A stretch of 15,753 nt of DNA from JBBDSH01 sp040905045 (GTDB lineage Bacteria; Pseudomonadota; Gammaproteobacteria; Eutrophobiales; Eutrophobiaceae). Positions 1-7,586 of the stretch are shown here, in pieces; positions within the stretch are counted from its first letter, which is position 1; every line of letters starts with the position of its first letter. The translations under genes and the position numbers were made by a program. The DNA is taken from assembly GCA_040905045.1 (NCBI GenBank), contig JBBDSH010000097.1:1-15753 (forward strand). The letters are read 5' to 3'. The notes under the pieces were generated by a model. That model was not told the origin of the DNA, did no database searches, and saw only the letters and a list, made by a program, of their open reading frames with translations.

Positions 1-2
1 GG

Positions 3-290
3 TTAGAGCCCATCCACCATGACGATCTGGGTGTCGGCGTGTTTTTGTCTCAATGCCTTCATGGGAAGGTATTCCGGATCATTGAACAATGCATGAACCG
101 AGTCCCGGTCAGGGAAGCGGAACATGACAATGCGCGTCGGCTGCCAGTCGCCTTCCAGAACTTCAAATTCGCCGCCGCGCACCAGGTACTCACCACCGTG
201 TTTTTTCACCAGTTCCGGCACCTTTTCCCGGTATTCCTTGATGGCATCCATGTCTTTGACATTGCTGTTGACGATCAGGTAAACGGACAT
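3..290 (-). CDS. DUF1330 family protein
   Basis: This 95-residue protein matches what I know of the DUF1330 family: small ferredoxin-like alpha/beta barrels of uncertain function related to dimeric barrel proteins. Visible family features are the N-terminal strand (YLIVNSNVKD), a central glycine-rich stretch (HGGEYLVRGGEFEVLEGDW), the segment PTRIVMFRFPDRDSVHALF, and a C-terminal hydrophobic strand (TQIVMVDGL). The length is normal for the family, so the gene appears complete even though it ends two bases from the window edge. The ATG is preceded by a GGGAG ribosome-binding motif. It lies 36 bases downstream of hemH on the same strand and probably shares its transcript. No substrate can be assigned from sequence; the family link is fairly firm, any role in the hemH operon is inference. 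Confidence 0.88.
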   Translation of the reverse strand: MSVYLIVNSNVKDMDAIKEYREKVPELVKKHGGEYLVRGGEFEVLEGDWQPTRIVMFRFPDRDSVHALFNDPEYLPMKALRQKHADTQIVMVDGL

Positions 291-326
291 AGGTACTCTC
301 CCGATGGAATTATTATGAATCGGTTT

Positions 327-1451
327 TCATGCGGATTGTGAATCACTGTCCCCGGCCAGTCTTTGTGCACGCTGTTTTGTCTGCTGCAACTCCTTCTCTG
401 TTTCTGCACTGTCCCATTCATTGGAAGATTCCGGCCAGCCATGACAATGTTTCATAATGAAGTTTGACAATGCCTGGATATGAAGCGGATCGTCGTTCAA
501 TGCCGGTATATAGGAAAATTCCCGGCCGCCGGCCTCGATGAAAAATTCCCGGTTCTGCATCTCGATCTCCTCCAGCGTTTCCAGGCAATCGGCGGAGAAG
601 CCGGGACAGAGCACCTGTACGTGACCGATGCCGTTGCCACCCCATTCCTGCAGCAGTTTGTCGGTATAGGGGCGCAGCCATTCCGTCGGTCCGAAACGGG
701 ACTGGAACGACACCACCCATTCGTCGTCGTTCAATTCCAGTTGCTCGGCCACCAGCCGGGCGGTCTTGTGGCATTCGCAGAAATAGGGATCGCCGGCCAG
801 GAAGTATTTCTTCGGCAGGCCGTGGAAAGAAAACAGCAGCCGATCGGGGCGCGAGTGTTCCGACCAATGCTGGTGAACGCTTTCTACCAGGGCCTCGATG
901 TAATCGGGATTGTCATGATAATGACTGATAAAACGCACATCCGGCAGCCAGCGCCACCGGGTCAAAACGGCGGCTACGGCATCAAAGGTGGAGCCGGTAG
1001 TAGCGGCGGAATACTGCGGATAGAGCGGCAGTATCAGCAGTCTTCGGGCATTGGCCAGTCGCAGTTTTTCCAGTGCCGAGGCGATGGACGGATTGCCGTA
1101 GCGCATGGCTGCTTCCACGCGCACCGGCCCGGGAAACATTTCATCGAGTTGCTCCTGCACGGCCCCGGCCTGCCGACGCGTGATCGCCAGCAGCGGCGAT
1201 CCTTCCTCCCGCCAGATTTTGGCATAGGCCTCGGCCGAACGCTTCGGCCGCGTCCGCAGAATGATGCCGTGAAGTATCGGCTTCCAAAGCCACTTGCTGG
1301 TCTCGATAACGCGCGGATCCGACAGAAACTCGGCCAGGTAACGACGCACGTCGGCGGCGGTCGGCGCGTCGGGCGTCCCCAGGTTGGTCAGCAGAACGCC
1401 GGTACAGGGCGGGGAGTCATGCCGGAAATCGGCACTGCCGGTATATTTCAT
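327..1451 (-). CDS. hemH: Ferrochelatase (protoheme ferro-lyase)
   Basis: HemH inserts Fe(II) into protoporphyrin IX to make protoheme, the last step of heme b synthesis, at the cytoplasmic face of the membrane. Family signatures run in order: the N-terminal LLTNLGTPDAPT near residue 20, the region LLILPLYPQYSAATTGST, the active-site histidine motif LLFSFHGLPKKY, the segment GDPYFCECHKTARLVAEQL, FQSRFGPTEWLRPYTD, and CPGFSADCLETLEEIEMQ with the conserved glutamates. At 374 residues it is longer than the E. coli enzyme (about 320); the extra length is mostly a polar, Gln/Glu/Ser-rich C-terminal tail of roughly 40 residues after the final helix. Its ATG overlaps the can stop codon (ATGA), so the two genes are probably translationally coupled. 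Assignment is secure; the function of the tail is unknown. Confidence 0.97.
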   Translation of the reverse strand: MKYTGSADFRHDSPPCTGVLLTNLGTPDAPTAADVRRYLAEFLSDPRVIETSKWLWKPILHGIILRTRPKRSAEAYAKIWREEGSPLLAITRRQAGAVQEQLDEMFPGPVRVEAAMRYGNPSIASALEKLRLANARRLLILPLYPQYSAATTGSTFDAVAAVLTRWRWLPDVRFISHYHDNPDYIEALVESVHQHWSEHSRPDRLLFSFHGLPKKYFLAGDPYFCECHKTARLVAEQLELNDDEWVVSFQSRFGPTEWLRPYTDKLLQEWGGNGIGHVQVLCPGFSADCLETLEEIEMQNREFFIEAGGREFSYIPALNDDPLHIQALSNFIMKHCHGWPESSNEWDSAETEKELQQTKQRAQRLAGDSDSQSA

Positions 1452-2098
1452 AAGTTGGATCGGATCGTTTCAATGGCCTGGCTGTAACCGGTTTCGATAT
1501 CGTCGCCGCTGCGGCAGGTGATACCCAGATCATGCAGGATGCCGTCGTTGATGTCGTAGATCCAGCCATGAATTTCCAGCGGGTTGTTGTCCAGCCAGGC
1601 GTCCTGGATGATGCGGGTCTGTGACAGTGCCATGACCTGTTCGATTACGTTCAGTTCGCACAGGCAGCGGGCCAATTTGCCGTGCGGCAGTTTGTCCAGC
1701 CAGTCCTGGTGTTTCTTGTAGGTCAGCTTGATGTTCCACACCCAGTAGTCCACCAGGCCGTTGTTATCATCATTGATCGCGGCAGCCACGCCGCCGCAGC
1801 CGTAATGGCCGCAGACAATTATATGCTTGACCCGCAGGCTCTCAACCGCGAACTGCAGGACGGACAGGCAATTGAGATCGCTGTGCTGCACCAGATTGGC
1901 GATATTACGATGAACGAAAATCTCACCCGGGAGCAGGCCGACGATCTGATTGGCGGGAACGCGGCTGTCACTGCAGCCAATCCAGAGATACTCGGGACGC
2001 TGCTGTTGTGCCAGCCGGCTGAAGAATTCCGGGTCCTTGGATGTCCGCTGTTTCGCCCAGGCCCGGTTTTTTTCCAGAAGGTCTGTTAATTTGGTCAT
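1448..2098 (-). CDS. can: Beta-class carbonic anhydrase
   Basis: This 216-residue enzyme interconverts CO2 and bicarbonate in the cytoplasm, supplying bicarbonate for carboxylations. The zinc ligands and the catalytic dyad of the beta class are visible: Cys42, Asp44 and Arg46 in the motif CSDSRVPA, and His98 with Cys101 in CGHYGCGG. Numbering and length match E. coli Can closely, so I use that symbol. The conserved block EIFVHRNIANLV is also present. It is the first gene of the can-hemH-DUF1330 run, with a 4-base overlap with hemH. There is no strong Shine-Dalgarno before the ATG. The 64-base spacer to the divergent cupin gene should hold promoters for both directions, though I cannot place them with confidence. 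In an autotroph the enzyme could also feed carbon fixation, but nothing in this window shows that. Confidence 0.96.
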   Translation of the reverse strand: MTKLTDLLEKNRAWAKQRTSKDPEFFSRLAQQQRPEYLWIGCSDSRVPANQIVGLLPGEIFVHRNIANLVQHSDLNCLSVLQFAVESLRVKHIIVCGHYGCGGVAAAINDDNNGLVDYWVWNIKLTYKKHQDWLDKLPHGKLARCLCELNVIEQVMALSQTRIIQDAWLDNNPLEIHGWIYDINDGILHDLGITCRSGDDIETGYSQAIETIRSNL

Positions 2099-2162
2099 AG
2101 TGTTTACGCTGGCATGCGGTGGAGTATGATTAATTGCTGTTCATTATATAGGGGAGAAAGGT

Positions 2163-2513
2163 GTGTTTGTAAAAAAACTGGATGACTGCAATGAATTCAT
2201 CGCCAATGACGGTTGCCGCATTCGCGAAGTGCTGCACCGGAAAAATGATCCTGTGGATCTGCCGTATTCCCTGGCCGTGGCCCGTGTGGAGCCCGGCAAA
2301 CAAACCTACCGGCACCGCCTGCGGGAGACAGAGGTTTACTACATCCTTTCCGGTACGGGCGTCATGCATATTGACGAGGAAAGCAGGGATGTGTCGGCGG
2401 ACGAGGCGGTCGTCATCCCGCCGGGAACGGTTCAGTGGATCGAGAACAACGGCAGCCGCGAACTGAGCTTTATCGCCCTCGTTAACCCGCCCTGGTCCGA
2501 GGAAGGCGACGAA
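2163..2513 (+). CDS. Single-domain cupin protein (3' end lost in gap)
   Basis: At least 117 residues of a small cupin-fold protein are visible before the N run. The first cupin motif is YRHRLRETEVYYILSGTGVMHI, with candidate metal ligands His and Glu; the second contains VVIPPGTVQWIENNG, followed by LSFIALVNPPW, an ending typical of short single-cupin proteins. The likely start is GTG at 2163, six bases after GGGGAG (2151-2156); no in-frame ATG lies nearby upstream. Because the visible part already covers the whole beta barrel, only a few C-terminal residues are probably missing in the gap. It is divergent from can and convergent with the small gene at 2623-2919. Cupins of this type bind metals or small molecules, but the substrate cannot be told from sequence. 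Confidence 0.85.
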
Positions 2514-2613
2514 NNNNNNNNNNNNNNNNNNNNNNNNNNNNNNNNNNNNNNNNNNNNNNNNNNNNNNNNNNNNNNNNNNNNNNNNNNNNNNNNNNNNNNN
2601 NNNNNNNNNNNNN
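2514..2613. other. Assembly gap (100 N)
   Basis: There are exactly 100 undetermined bases, a common placeholder for a scaffold gap of unknown length. It removes the end of the cupin gene and the convergent spacer. Flanking sequence is ordinary unique sequence, so I see no repeat that explains the break. Confidence 0.95.
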
Positions 2614-2622
2614 AGCCACAAA

Positions 2623-2919
2623 TTACTCCTTCTCCTGATTTTCCCGCAGTGTCTTCCGGTATTCCTCGTAGATAGTGGTACAGCGTTCGCCCATGTCGGA
2701 ATTCTCTTCGATGTTGTCCACATAAAAACGAATCAGTGAACGTACCGTGCCTTCCACCCGTCCCGGCGAGACCGGTTCCTCCTGGGTGGCCTTGATGATC
2801 CGGCGCAGGTATTTGAGAAGGAACCATTCCATGGAATGGGATTCCGGCGCAATGGACTCGATCTCCCGTGTATGACGGACAACGGTCAGGCGAAAGTCCT
2901 CGAAATAAATCTTGCGCAT
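2623..2919 (-). CDS. Small conserved-looking hypothetical protein
   Basis: I do not recognise this 98-residue protein. It is rich in charged residues and predicted helices, with no signal peptide or membrane segment: an N-terminal stretch MRKIYFEDFRLTVVRHTREI, a middle part with SMEWFLLKYLRRIIKATQ, and an acidic C-terminus ending RKTLRENQEKE. The frame is open from ATG to TAA, and the composition looks like a genuine cytoplasmic protein rather than a shadow frame. It begins 48 bases after the ybbP stop on the same strand, so it is probably the third gene of the ybbA-ybbP transcript. No clear Shine-Dalgarno precedes the ATG. It could be an accessory factor of the YbbAP system, but that rests on position only. 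Confidence 0.65.
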   Translation of the reverse strand: MRKIYFEDFRLTVVRHTREIESIAPESHSMEWFLLKYLRRIIKATQEEPVSPGRVEGTVRSLIRFYVDNIEENSDMGERCTTIYEEYRKTLRENQEKE

Positions 2920-2967
2920 GGACGATTCAGTTCGTGTTGCCGTGCATATCGATCTTTTCCAGCATGT

Positions 2968-5466
2968 TCAAACCCGGCGCAGTACCGTCATGGGCGGCGT
3001 GTTGAGGACGGAACGCATCCCCAACAGGCCGCAGGCCGTGATGATCAGGGTACTGGCCAGGGGCGCGATTATCCAGACCAGCGGGTTGATGACGATATGC
3101 ATTTTGAAAACGTATTCGGCCAGAAGTACCTCCACCACTGTCGCCGCGAACGCCGCAAGAATGCCGGTCAACAGGCCCAGGCAGACGAATTCGGCAATCA
3201 GTCCCGCCAGTATCTGCCCGCGGCTCGCTCCGAGCGTGGAGAGCTGCGCCGATTCGTGAATGCGTTCCCGGTGCGTGGTCTGCATGGCCGCTATCAGGAT
3301 GACGATGCCGGACAGGACAGTGAAGATAAAGACGAATTCGATCGCCCGTACCACCTGTTCCATGACGGATCGCACCTGCGTCAAAATGGCATCCACATCG
3401 ATAATGGTAATACTGGGAAAGTTGCGTACCAGTTCAATCAGCAGTTCCTTATGCGTATCCGGTATGTAAAAACTGCTGATGTAGGTAGCCGGGTAATCCT
3501 CGAGTGTGCCCGGGTTGGCGACTACAAAAAAATTCACGTGAAAGGAATCCCATTCCACCCAGCGCAGATTACTGACGGTCCCGGTAATCTCGCGTCCGGC
3601 CACCTGCCAGGTCAGGCTGTCCCCCAGTTCGATGCCCAGGGTTGCGCCGATGCCTTCCTCGACGGAAAACAGGTTGCGGTCGACTTCGTTCCCGGACCAC
3701 CATTGCCCCGCTTCCAGGCGGTTGTCGGCCTGCATTTCTTTCGCCCAGGAAAGATTGAATTCCCGAGCCACCAGCCGCCGCGCCCGATCATTACCATAAC
3801 TGCCGGGATCCACTTCATTGCCGTTGATGGCCGTGAGGCGTCCGCGAATCATGGGCTGCAGCTGCGCATCGATTCGCCCCCGGTCCTTGAGAAAACCCCG
3901 GACTTTCTCCACTTCTTCAGGCTGGATGTTGATGAGGAAGTAATTGGGCGCGTCGTCGGGCAGGCGATCACGCCAGGTGTCCAGCAAATCGGTACGCACC
4001 AGCGTCAACAAAAGCATGACCATGATGCCCAGGCCCAGGCCCAGGATTTGTACCATGCTCAGGTGTGAACGGCGGGCGATATTGGCCAGTCCGAAACGTA
4101 TGCTCAGTCCGACCCTGGAACGCAGCCGGCCCAGGGCCAGGATGAGCAGTCGCGCGCCCAGCGCCAGCAGCAGCAAAGTGACGACAATGCCGGCCAGAGT
4201 GTACGCGGTAAGCAGACTGTTTCCCGATTGCCAGGGAGCCAGCAGGGCCAGGGCCAGCAAGGCGGTGCCGTAGGTCGCAATGCCGGACAGGGGCAGCGGT
4301 TCCAGATCGCGGCGCAGTACCCGCAGCGGCGGCACGCGGCGCAGGCGCATGACCTGCGGCATGGCGAAACCGAGTATGGTGATCAGACCCGTCGCCATGC
4401 CGGTGAATACCGGCCGCAGGGACGCTTGCGGCAGTGCTTCCTTGCTCAGACCCGCCATGAGCGCGGCCAGCGAACCCTGGGCGGCGTAACCCAGGGCACA
4501 GCCCAGGGCGGCGCTGACCAGCGCCAGGATAAAAAGCTGGATGAAATAAATACGAGTGATCAAACCCTGTTCCGCGCCCAGGCAGCGCATGATGGCGCAG
4601 TTGTCAAAATGGCGAAGGGCGTAACGCTGGGCCGACATGGCCACGGCCAGGCCGGCCAGGGCGATGCTGACCAGGACAGCCAGTCCCAGGAACTGCTCCG
4701 CGCGTTCCAGCGCGGTTTTCAGTTCCGGCCGCGCGTCGCGGATCCCCTGGACCCGGATGTTTTCATAACCACGATTTTCAAACCATTCCCGAAATCCGGT
4801 AATGCCGGCGCTGTCGCCGCTGTCGCCGGCCAGGAGCAGGTGGTAATCAATGCGGCTGCCCGGCAGGATCAGCTCCGTTTCCGGTATGTCCGCCATGTTC
4901 ATCAGAAGCCGTGGCGCGATATTGAACAGATCGCCGCCGCGGTCCGGTTCATAGGTCAGCACCTGTGTCACGGTCAGGCCGGCGGCGCCTATATCGACAC
5001 GATCACCGACCCGGAGGTCCAGCGATTGCAGCAGACGGGCGTCCGCCCAGGCCTGGCCCGGTGCCGGTATATGTTCAGTTATCGATTCCGGGCCGAACAG
5101 TTCATCGGCCGTGCGCAGATTGCCGCGCTGGGGGTAACCCTGCTCCACGGCCTTGGCTTCGGCCATCTGCATGTTGTCGCCGTGCACCACGATACTGCGA
5201 AAGCTGAGTGTTTGCGTGGCGGTCAGCCCCTGTTCCAGTGCCGCTTCGCGGATGGGAGAGGGGATCGGTTCACGGGAACGCAATACCAGATCCGCCGCCA
5301 GCAGTTCCGTCGCCTGCTGCTCCGTGGCCTTGCGTACGCGATCGGTGAAAAAGCCTACCGAAGTCAAACTGGTGACGGCGATGACCACGGCAATGGCGAT
5401 CAGGGCCAGTTCACCGGAACGCCAGTCCCGTTTCAGCGAAGTGAGTGCCAGTTGCAGTGATTTCAC
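2968..5466 (-). CDS. ybbP: YbbP-type FtsX-like ABC transporter permease
   Basis: This 832-residue integral membrane protein matches the large double-FtsX permeases partnered with YbbA. One membrane segment near residues 20-40 (LALIAIAVVIAVTSLTS) is followed by a periplasmic domain of about 220 residues. Then comes a cluster of segments around 260-480 (for example FLGLAVLVSIALAGLAVAM, IQLFILALVSAALGCALGY, LGLGLGIMVMLLLTLV), a second periplasmic domain to about 700, and three final segments (FIFTVLSGIVILIAAM, VCLGLLTGILAAFAATVV, WIIAPLASTLIITACGLLG). The start is GTG, five bases after the ybbA stop and without a good ribosome-binding site, which suggests translational coupling. The family belongs to the MacB/LolCDE type VII superfamily, which usually moves hydrophobic cargo or works mechanically rather than by classical transport. 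The conserved link with divergent tesA supports a role in handling lipid-like compounds in the envelope. Confidence 0.93.
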   Translation of the reverse strand: MKSLQLALTSLKRDWRSGELALIAIAVVIAVTSLTSVGFFTDRVRKATEQQATELLAADLVLRSREPIPSPIREAALEQGLTATQTLSFRSIVVHGDNMQMAEAKAVEQGYPQRGNLRTADELFGPESITEHIPAPGQAWADARLLQSLDLRVGDRVDIGAAGLTVTQVLTYEPDRGGDLFNIAPRLLMNMADIPETELILPGSRIDYHLLLAGDSGDSAGITGFREWFENRGYENIRVQGIRDARPELKTALERAEQFLGLAVLVSIALAGLAVAMSAQRYALRHFDNCAIMRCLGAEQGLITRIYFIQLFILALVSAALGCALGYAAQGSLAALMAGLSKEALPQASLRPVFTGMATGLITILGFAMPQVMRLRRVPPLRVLRRDLEPLPLSGIATYGTALLALALLAPWQSGNSLLTAYTLAGIVVTLLLLALGARLLILALGRLRSRVGLSIRFGLANIARRSHLSMVQILGLGLGIMVMLLLTLVRTDLLDTWRDRLPDDAPNYFLINIQPEEVEKVRGFLKDRGRIDAQLQPMIRGRLTAINGNEVDPGSYGNDRARRLVAREFNLSWAKEMQADNRLEAGQWWSGNEVDRNLFSVEEGIGATLGIELGDSLTWQVAGREITGTVSNLRWVEWDSFHVNFFVVANPGTLEDYPATYISSFYIPDTHKELLIELVRNFPSITIIDVDAILTQVRSVMEQVVRAIEFVFIFTVLSGIVILIAAMQTTHRERIHESAQLSTLGASRGQILAGLIAEFVCLGLLTGILAAFAATVVEVLLAEYVFKMHIVINPLVWIIAPLASTLIITACGLLGMRSVLNTPPMTVLRRV

Positions 5467-5471
5467 AGGCG

Positions 5472-6152
5472 TCAGGAAACGATTTCACCGCCGGCGAGCG
5501 TGACCGTACGATCACAGTGTCCGGCGATGGCGGGATCGTGGGTGACCAGCACCAGTGTTGTGCCCCTTTCGTGATTGAGACGGAACAGCAGATCGATGAT
5601 CTGACCGGCGGTCTTCTGATCCAGATTGCCGGTGGGTTCGTCGGCAAAGAGGATGCGCGGTTCCCCGGCGAAAGCCCGGGCGATGGCCACGCGCTGCTGT
5701 TCGCCGCCGGATAACTGGCTGGGATAATGATACATTCTTTCCGCCAGCCCCACCTCGGCCAGCCGTTCACGGGCCTGTGCCTGCGGGTCGTCCGAGCCGG
5801 CCAGTTCCAGCGGCAGCATGACGTTTTCCAGGGCGTTCAACCCCGGTAATAATTGAAAGGACTGAAAAACGAAGCCGACCCGGTGATTACGCAAACGTGC
5901 GCGACCGTCTTCGTCCAGGCTGCCCAGGTCGTTGCCGTCGAGAAGCACGCGGCCGCTGCTTGCAACATCCAGGCCCGCCATGAGTCCAAGCAATGTGGAC
6001 TTGCCGGAACCGGAGACGCCGACCACGGCCATGGATTCGCCTTCGCGGAGTTCAAGATTGATATTATGCAGAATGGTGAGTTCTCCACCGGGACCGGTAA
6101 CTTGCTTACCCAGTTGTTCGGCCTGCACAATGATATTCGAGGAATTATTCAT
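5472..6152 (-). CDS. ybbA: YbbA-type ABC transporter ATP-binding protein
   Basis: This 226-residue protein is the cytoplasmic ATPase partner of YbbP. All nucleotide-binding elements are intact: Walker A GVSGSGKST at 45-53, Q-loop FVFQSFQLLPGLNALENV around 94-111, ABC signature LSGGEQQR at 147-154, Walker B RILFADEPTGNLD at 166-178, and the H-loop His205 in VTHD. It belongs to the LolD/MacB-like subfamily. It lies just upstream of ybbP (5-base gap). The ATG at 6152 is the most upstream possible start because an in-frame TGA lies four codons before it; it has no visible Shine-Dalgarno, and its codon overlaps the start codon of divergent tesA within one CATG. A downstream start (GTG, codon 9) is less likely but cannot be excluded. 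Confidence 0.95.
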   Translation of the reverse strand: MNNSSNIIVQAEQLGKQVTGPGGELTILHNINLELREGESMAVVGVSGSGKSTLLGLMAGLDVASSGRVLLDGNDLGSLDEDGRARLRNHRVGFVFQSFQLLPGLNALENVMLPLELAGSDDPQAQARERLAEVGLAERMYHYPSQLSGGEQQRVAIARAFAGEPRILFADEPTGNLDQKTAGQIIDLLFRLNHERGTTLVLVTHDPAIAGHCDRTVTLAGGEIVS

Positions 6153-6780
6153 GTTACGTCATTTTGTATTCATTTTGTCGTGTTTGACCGCCGTTTCAGT
6201 AACGGCGGCGGATCGAACGTTGCTGGTACTCGGCGACAGCCTGAGTGCGGCCTACGGAATCGATATGGATCAGGGCTGGGTATCCCTTTTGCATGAACGT
6301 CTGCAGGAACAAGGCTACAATTACCGGGTGATAAATACCAGTATCAGCGGTGATACCACCCGCGGCGCCGTGGCCCGGCTGGAACAAACCCTGAAGCGCT
6401 CGCGGCCGGACATCGCCATTATTGAGCTGGGCGGCAACGACGGCCTGCGCGGATTGTCGCTGCAGGAAATGCAACGCAACCTGATCGACATCGTGAATAA
6501 ATTCAGGCGTGCCGGCAGCCGCGTTCTGCTGATCCCCATGCAACTGCCGCCCAATTACGGCCCGGCCTATAATAATCGTTTCATGGATATCTACCGGGAC
6601 CTTGCGGAGCACGATGACGTTGTACTGGGACGATTTATCCTCGAGGATATCGCCGACAAGCCTCATCTGATGCAGGATGACGGCATCCATCCCCGGGCCG
6701 AAGCCCAGGACAGGATGCTGGATAATATCTGGCCGCAACTGGAGTCCATGCTTTCCATGAAAGAGGGAAACCCGGAATGA
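6151..6780 (+). CDS. tesA: Periplasmic GDSL esterase/thioesterase I
   Basis: This 209-residue protein matches TesA (thioesterase I, protease I, lysophospholipase L1), a multifunctional SGNH hydrolase of the periplasm. A signal peptide is clear: MLRHFVFILSCLTAVSVTAA, with cleavage likely before Asp21. The four SGNH blocks are present: GDSLSAAYG with nucleophile Ser30, Gly67 in SISGDTT, GGND with Asn96, and DGIHP with Asp177 and His180 (precursor numbering). The ATG at 6151 is preceded at eight bases by GAGG (6139-6142); upstream in-frame sequence lies inside ybbA and is not part of this gene. The divergent tesA/ybbA arrangement is the same as in E. coli, where, from memory, YbbAP and TesA are reported to work together on hydrophobic compounds. 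Its TGA overlaps the ATG of the next gene. Confidence 0.95.
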   Translation: MLRHFVFILSCLTAVSVTAADRTLLVLGDSLSAAYGIDMDQGWVSLLHERLQEQGYNYRVINTSISGDTTRGAVARLEQTLKRSRPDIAIIELGGNDGLRGLSLQEMQRNLIDIVNKFRRAGSRVLLIPMQLPPNYGPAYNNRFMDIYRDLAEHDDVVLGRFILEDIADKPHLMQDDGIHPRAEAQDRMLDNIWPQLESMLSMKEGNPE

Positions 6781-7355
6781 AATACTGCAGTTATTGTGGC
6801 GCGGAGATCATCCTCATGGTGCCCGAGGATGACAATCGTGAGCGCCACGTCTGCATGCAGTGCGATACCATTCATTATCAGAATCCCAAGATCGTCGCCG
6901 GCTGTATCCCCGAATGGGAAGATCGCATTCTATTGTGCCGGCGTGCCATCGAGCCCAGGCACGGGCTGTGGACGCTGCCCGCCGGCTTCATGGAACTGGG
7001 AGAAACCACCCTGGAGGCGGCGGTTCGCGAAACCATGGAGGAGGCCAACGCCCGGGTGGATGTGCAGGATCTTTATATGGTTATCAACCTGCCACACGTG
7101 GATCAGGTCTATATGATGTTTCGTTCCCGCCTCAGGGATACGAATTTCTTCCCCGGTCCGGAAAGCCATGAAGTGGAACTCTTCGAGCGCGACCGGATCC
7201 CGTGGGATGAACTGGCTTTCCCCACCATCCGCGAAACACTGCGCTACTACTACCAGGACAGGGACAGGGGGAAATTCCGGCAGCGCTCGGGCGATATTAT
7301 CAGGGAGGAATCCGGATATCTGTTCCGGCTGAACGGTAATGGTACGGAGGACTAA
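6777..7355 (+). CDS. Nudix hydrolase with N-terminal zinc ribbon
   Basis: This 192-residue protein has two parts. Residues 4-29 form a Cys4 zinc ribbon (C4-x2-C7 and C26-x2-C29), as in the NADH pyrophosphatase-type Nudix group. Residues 38 to about 150 form the Nudix fold, with the Nudix box at 70-91: G70-x5-E76-x7-R84-E85-T-M-E88-E89. The metal-binding glutamates are intact, but the usual glycine near the end of the box is Asn91. Likely chemistry is hydrolysis of a nucleoside diphosphate linked to another group (ADP-ribose, NADH or similar); the exact substrate cannot be read. It is shorter than NudC and lacks its SQPWPFPxS-type motif, so I leave the symbol empty. It overlaps tesA by ATGA and has GAGGG nine bases before its ATG, so it is co-transcribed. 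Confidence 0.92.
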   Translation: MKYCSYCGAEIILMVPEDDNRERHVCMQCDTIHYQNPKIVAGCIPEWEDRILLCRRAIEPRHGLWTLPAGFMELGETTLEAAVRETMEEANARVDVQDLYMVINLPHVDQVYMMFRSRLRDTNFFPGPESHEVELFERDRIPWDELAFPTIRETLRYYYQDRDRGKFRQRSGDIIREESGYLFRLNGNGTED

Positions 7356-7357
7356 AC

Positions 7358-7552
7358 AACTGTTCTGAATACCATTCCAGTTATAGTCAACGGATTCAAT
7401 ACAGGGTCGGGCCGGGTGTTGGAGTGACTAGCGCCATGGACGAGTGCGGGACCGGGCCAGGGATGGCCCGGGGAACGGAAACACCCGGTCCGGCCCTGTA
7501 TTCTGTGTCAAGCCACACTGCGAGACTGACTGGAGTAAAATTCAGAACAGTT
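7358..7552. repeat. 195-bp imperfect palindromic element
   Basis: The spacer after the Nudix gene is almost one large nested palindrome. Outer arms are a perfect 13-bp inverted repeat (AACTGTTCTGAAT at 7358-7370 and its complement at 7540-7552). Middle arms are 23 bp (7398-7420 with 7480-7502), broken only by two G-T wobble positions. Between these lie weaker pairings such as TCCAGT at 7376-7381 with ACTGGA at 7529-7534. The centre holds a 7-bp GC-rich hairpin (7452-7458 with 7465-7471, loop AGGGAT). There is no coding potential and no obvious target duplication. It could be a REP/MITE-like mobile palindrome or a structured 3' element for the two convergent genes around it. Confidence 0.75.
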
Positions 7553-7586
7553 ATTCAGCCCCGGCAGGTGCCGCTTTCTCTGGTTT

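Noticed and set aside
480..1487. 335-residue open frame on the plus strand opposite hemH
   Set aside because: It mirrors hemH exactly, has no recognisable domain or ribosome-binding site, and hemH is unmistakable on the other strand.
2836..5460. Long plus-strand open frames (410 residues each) opposite ybbP
   Set aside because: They are antisense frames kept open by codon bias in ybbP; their composition (rich in Gln, Arg, His) is typical of shadows.
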